A stretch of 20,260 bases of DNA from Carex sylvatica. Its lineage: Eukaryota; Streptophyta; Magnoliopsida; Poales; Cyperaceae. The stretch spans positions 1-20,260 of the forward strand of contig CAXKVR010000519.1 of assembly GCA_964058845.1 (NCBI GenBank), written 5' to 3'. Shown piece after piece: positions 16,181 to 20,260 of the stretch. The notes under the pieces are model-generated. The model was not told where the DNA came from. It was given only the letters and a program-made list of their open reading frames with translations, and made no database searches. The first letter of the stretch is position 1; the number at the start of each line of letters is the position of its first letter. The translations under genes were made by a program, and so were the position numbers.

Positions 16181-16738
16181 ATGGCGGCTGAGCCCCTCCT
16201 CCGCCGCATAAATTCCAAGTCGCCTACGCATGTCACCACATCCGCTTCCTCCCCGTCCCTCCCTCGCCCCTCTTCCTCCTCCGCCTTCGGTCCCCGCCGC
16301 CCCGGCTTCTTCAGCCCCTCAACGCACAAAAAGCGATCGACCACCGGTCCCCGTTCCTGGATCCGCATCGACGCTGTTACAGGTGACTCCTCCATCATCG
16401 AGGCGGACAAAATATCTATCATGCGCCGATGTGACCTCCCTGCCAGAGATCTGCGCCTCCTTGACCCTCTCTTTGTATACCCGTCTACCATCCTCGGCCG
16501 TGAGAAGGCCATAGTAGTCAATCTCGAGCAGATTAGGTGTATTATCACAGCGGATGAGTTGCTCTTGTTGAATTCTCTGGATTCTTATGTTTTGCAATAC
16601 ACTGTGGAATTGCAGAGGAGGATGTCAGCTGCAGCTGAGGCCGAGGCCATCGGTCAAGAGGCTGCTGACCGGTTGCCATTTGAGTTTAGAGCACTGGAGC
16701 TTGCTCTTGAGGTTGCTTGTTCTTACCTTGATTCTCAG
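16181..16738 (+). CDS. MRS2: MRS2/CorA-family magnesium transporter, exon 1
   Basis: MRS2 (MGT) proteins form pentameric Mg2+ channels in plant membranes such as the vacuole or mitochondrial membranes. The ATG at 16181 has a strong plant context (GGCCATGGCG). Residues 1-55 are Ser/Pro-rich and variable, as usual. The conserved part starts at GPRSWIRID (56-64) and includes MRRCDLPARDLRLLDPLFVY (81-100), PSTILGREKAIVVNLEQIRC (101-120), IITADELLLLNSLDSYVLQY (121-140) and LPFEFRALELALE (165-177). This pattern is closest, from memory, to Arabidopsis MRS2-1 and MRS2-10. The exon ends after DSQ at GT 16739-16740, a phase-0 junction after codon 186. The gene continues in exons 2 and 3. The two membrane helices and the GMN motif lie beyond the window, so integrity cannot be judged. 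Confidence 0.95.
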
Positions 16739-17892
16739 GTATGGCAGTTCAATTAATCTACCCTTTTGGAACACTAGGTGTATTTTGAGGGTTCAGCACT
16801 CAGTTAATAAAAGACATAAATAAATAAGGCAATACAAGTAATGAAGAACCTAAACCAGTTCAAATTGAGGTTTGTTTACCACACAACTAAGGCTGGTCTG
16901 GTTGTCAGTTTCATACTGGTACCATAGACGTACATGACTTGACGAGAATGGTAATCAAAATAAAATTATTTTGACTTGATTAAGAAACTAGCATGGCCAA
17001 TAAATTTAGGACTATCATCTACGGTTGACCAAATTACTTTTAATAAGAGAGGGATTCATGCCTTCATTATAGTAGTACAGCTTAGGTTTTGCTTATTCAA
17101 CAGATATGGTCATATTATAGTTTGTGAAATTAAGAATGGGGAAATAAATACAGAAGCCTGCAAAAACTAAGATTTTGTAGTAGTTCATGAAATAATTTAT
17201 AATTATATACGGCGTGAGAATTGATTTTAGATTGATAATATTGTCCTTTCCTGTTAACTATGTCTCTGTCAATAAGGTTTTGACCATTGAGCTTTTCCAA
17301 AAGCCATCAGACATTTTCTTAAATCTGTGCTTTCCATTTATTATAGAATTCATTCATCTTCATATGCAATCTCACACTTTATTGAACCTTTCAATTAATG
17401 ATTGGTTACATTAATAGTAACAATTTTCCATTGAAGTTTGAGTTTGTTTTCCCTTTATAGTTAGTCAATGGCAAGCTGCTTCTCATGTTATGCTCCATCC
17501 CTCTTTGATTTTTAATGATTTTTAATTTATTCCACATAAGTTCCTTTTCTTCCTTATTTTAATATTGGAATTATTGGTGGATGTCATATTATGGAGGTAT
17601 ATCTGAAGTTGACCATATTATATTGCAATAACCAGTAAGAAATAGCTGTAACTATATGGTATATTTCTCTCACTTTATTATATTGTTTTCACTGAATTTA
17701 GAATTTCTATGTGGAATATAACACATCCACTGCCCAAAACTTTATCTAAGCACAACATCTGCATTTATCTACAACTGAATCATTTTTATGTTTTGTACTA
17801 GTATTGGTATCACCATGACTTAGAAACACCTGGGGATGTATTTGTAGGATCTGACCGGAGCTATTGTAGTGGGGTACTGATTTTGTCTAAGC

Positions 17893-17935
<43 letters not shown>

Positions 17936-18117
17936 CTTTTGTTGGTTTAATTTGGATAGCTTTTGGTGTTTGCATGATATGGGTTGGAGATAATTCAACT
18001 ATGGCTAAAATTGTCAAATCATATCTTTGTATTGGTTCAAGTTACACATTACCTTGCAATATTGCTATTCTAGGTACTAATTATAATTTTTTTTTTTTGT
18101 GTTTGTATTTGGAATAG
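16739..18117 (+). other. MRS2 intron 1
   Basis: 1379 bp, with GT at 16739 and AG at 18116-18117 after a long T run (18087-18098). AT-rich. It carries a compound microsatellite near 17893 and no other visible gene. Confidence 0.93.
17893..17935. repeat. Compound microsatellite (CT)9(CA)12 in intron 1
   Basis: Nine CT units (17893-17910) run directly into twelve CA units (17911-17935). This would be a length-variable marker. Confidence 0.95.
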
Positions 18118-18246
18118 TCCGCTGAACTAGAAATTGAAGCATATCCATTGCTAGATGAACTGACATCCAAAATAAGTACCTTAAATTTGGAACGAGTTAG
18201 GCGATTAAAAAGCCGTCTTGTTGCATTGACTCGAAGGGTTCAAAAG
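18118..18246 (+). CDS. MRS2: MRS2/CorA-family magnesium transporter, exon 2
   Basis: 43 codons, phase 0 at both ends. The text AELEIEAYPLLDELTSKIS then TLNLERVRRLKSRLVALTRR is the highly conserved start of the long helix of the CorA/MRS2 cytosolic domain. It joins the exon 1 end DSQ to give the expected DSQ-S-A-E-L-E run. It ends RVQK at GT 18247. No change of a conserved residue stands out. Confidence 0.95.
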
Positions 18247-19748
18247 GTAATTTTAAAATCTCGCCGTTTCTCCCTTTTCTGATACACATAAATGTGCGCA
18301 TACATTAAAACTGGGATAATATTTGAGATTCAGCTGCTAGCATAACCCTATTTGGTATTAAGGACCTGAAGATATCTGATAAGTTGCACTAAATGCAATT
18401 GCAACTTCTTGGTTGATGCTGTAAGTTTCTTATGGTTTATACTGTTCCTGGAAATGTCCAATAATTGTATTGCTGTGACATATTTTTTCTTGGACATAGT
18501 TTTAGTTAAGCCTTACTCCAGTCTGGTCTCTATAAATTGTAGATTCAAACAAGTGTCTCTTGAAAGGACAAAAATAAAGGTAAAACGCAATTGCTCATTT
18601 AGTCCCAAATACTGAGGCATGGTCCAATACTCCAAATTAGGTGATTAGCGTCTATTTTTATTTAGATCAGTTCCGGAACAAATGTTGCTATTTATCAATT
18701 TGGTTCATTAAAAATGTGAAATGAATAGATAATAAATAATTTAAATGGGAGATCTGGTATTGCTGTGACATATTCTATTATTGTCCATAGTTGATTTTTA
18801 AGTCTTAATCCAGTCTGGTCTCTATAAATTGTAGATTCAAAACAAAAGGGTCTCATGAAAGGACATAAATAAGGTAAAATGCAATTGCTCGTTTAGTCCC
18901 CAAATACAAAGGCATTGTCCAATGTTTCAAATTAGGCGATAAGCCTTTTTTTTTTTGTTTAGATGAATTCCTGAACAAATGTTGCTATTGACCAATATGG
19001 TTCATTAAAAATGTGAAATGAAAAAGAAATAAATAATTTGAACGAGGGATCATAATTCTAATTCTTATCCCACTTTTCGTTGCAAAATTTCATAATAAGT
19101 AAAGGGCTCAAAACAGCTGAGTTTCTCATAACTAAATAAACAGATTGTCCTTACTGCACACAAAAGTTACTAAAATGATTGAGTGCGTATAATGAGAAAT
19201 TACAGTTTATGCACAGACTTTTCACTTAAAACAGATCATGCGATAATTAACTTGACTGTTATGCTTTAATTACAACCTATTATAGGAAAGAATAATTCGT
19301 AGAGATAAATATCAACAAAAGAAGAAGAAGGAAATTAAGTATTTTATAAAACAAATAAACATATATTGGTTGATTTCTTGATCCGAATGTGATAGAACTT
19401 TTTAGTTTAATATTTAAGAATTTTGCTGTAAAGATTTTTAGTTACTAGCTTATTCTCATGACCTCTGTATATGATTACTAATGTTTTACTTATTTGTCAC
19501 ATCATGTATGATCCCTCGATATTAAAGACCTGGTCTTAAGAGAGATCACACATTGAGAATTTTTACAGAAATATCTCATTGAGAACTGTATAGTCTATAA
19601 TTTTGGGAATTAATTCTAGCGAAGCCTGAAGTTTAGGGATGGACTTGAAGAGTTCTCTTCAAAAGAGGAAAACAAGAAAAACCTGTACCAGGTCCCAAAT
19701 TTGGGTCCCTGACTCAATAATCGTGTACTTTGTTATAAATAATTACAG
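18247..19748 (+). other. MRS2 intron 2
   Basis: 1502 bp, with GT at 18247 and AG at 19747-19748 (AATTACAG). It contains a tandem duplication (18468-19051). The rest is AT-rich without recognisable genes. Confidence 0.92.
18468..19051 (+). repeat. Tandem duplication of about 290 bp in intron 2
   Basis: Copy 1 (18468-18754) and copy 2 (18758-19051) share, in order, TATTGCTGTGACATATT, CCAGTCTGGTCTCTATAAAT, TGTAGATTCAAA, GCAATTGCTC, TTTAGTCCC, AACAAATGTTGCTATT, GGTTCATTAAAAATGTGAAA and AAATAATTT. They differ by scattered substitutions and small gaps, so the duplication is not recent. Confidence 0.88.
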
Positions 19749-20096
19749 GTTAGAGAGGAAATAGAGCATTTAATGGATGATGACGGAGATATGGCTGAGA
19801 TGTACCTGACGGAGAAAAGGCAACACATGTTGGAGATGTCTTTCATGGGTGACCATCCAGCTTTAGCATTTAATTCTTCAGCACTTGGAACTGGGATATC
19901 GGTCTCCGCACCAGTATCCCCTGCTTCATCTCCACCTGACTCCCACAGGTTGGAAAAAACACTGAGTATAGCTAGAAGTAGGCAGGATAGTAGTGTAAGG
20001 AGTTCAGAGAATGCAATTGAGCATATTCAGGAGTTGGAGATGATGCTTGAGGCATATTTTGTGATGATAGATAGCACTTGGAACAAGCTTACTTCG
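19749..20096 (+). CDS. MRS2: MRS2/CorA-family magnesium transporter, exon 3
   Basis: 116 codons, phase 0, bringing the visible protein to 345 residues. It starts VREEIEHLMDDDGDMAEMYL, a hallmark of plant MRS2 proteins. The variable loop has the clade text SVSAPVSPASSPPDSHRLEK and LSIARSRQDSS, then the conserved ELEMMLEAYFVMIDSTWNKL. STWNKLTS has Trp where the homologues I recall have Leu, a single TTG-to-TGG step. The exon ends at TCG|GTAATG (GT at 20097). The next exon, expected to start LKEYIDDTED and to carry the membrane helices and GMN motif, is outside the window. Confidence 0.95.
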
Positions 20097-20260
20097 GTAA
20101 TGTGGTTTTTATATTTTGTTCTCCTTTTCTTTCTTTTTCTCTCTCCTTTGCTTATTAGACATCCTTGTTCAACAAATGGAAAGTATCAAGAATAGTATCT
20201 CATATTTTACAAAAACCACCCAAAATACCATTTTTTTTAATCCCTACTTCATGTAAGGTG
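20097..20260 (+). other. MRS2 intron 3, start only
   Basis: It starts GTAATG and is T-rich. No acceptor or further exon is seen before the window ends. Confidence 0.85.

Noticed and set aside
16144..16548. 134-codon frame on the minus strand
   Set aside because: It is the reverse of MRS2 exon 1, a shadow of GC-rich coding sequence.
18409..18615. 68-codon frame in intron 2
   Set aside because: It lies in the first copy of the tandem duplication; the second copy does not keep the frame.

Overview
The window looks like nuclear DNA of a flowering plant, probably a eudicot. Three things point there: a degenerate Athila-type Ty3/gypsy LTR retrotransposon, an intron-containing MRS2/CorA-type magnesium transporter gene, and AT-rich introns and spacers. 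No species can be named from the sequence alone.

Positions 1 to about 14433 are nested transposable elements. The outer one is an Athila-like element on the + strand whose 5' LTR and most of gag lie left of the window. It runs as follows: end of gag, protease, reverse transcriptase, RNase H and integrase (3-4323); two small hairpins (4323-4386); a C/T-rich leader and a probable intron (about 4736-5450); an ATHILA ORF-1-like accessory gene (5456-6857); an AT-rich 3' untranslated region; a polypurine tract; and a 3' LTR (12628 to about 14433). Coding capacity is lost through three in-frame TGA codons, a 14-bp tandem duplication and three single-base frame shifts. A second element, best read as a 4427-bp solo LTR (7477-11903), is inserted in the 3' untranslated region and flanked by the 5-bp target duplication CATGA.

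The most unusual signal is a two-part palindromic module inside the Athila element: a hairpin of about 23 bp, a constant 7-bp spacer and a 14-bp interrupted palindrome. I count ten two-part copies and five half copies. They lie in four places: the protease-RT linker of pol, just upstream of the accessory-gene leader, inside that gene's probable intron, and upstream of the TATA box in the LTR.

From about 14434 the sequence is host DNA. An orphan exon with good splice signals (about 14481-14706) lies next to the LTR. A tandem 50-bp triplet and a 282-bp MITE-like element follow. The MRS2-family gene then starts at 16181. Three exons (345 codons) are present; the exon or exons for the membrane segments and the GMN motif lie beyond the right edge. 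Introns 1 and 2 carry a CT/CA microsatellite and a 290-bp tandem duplication.
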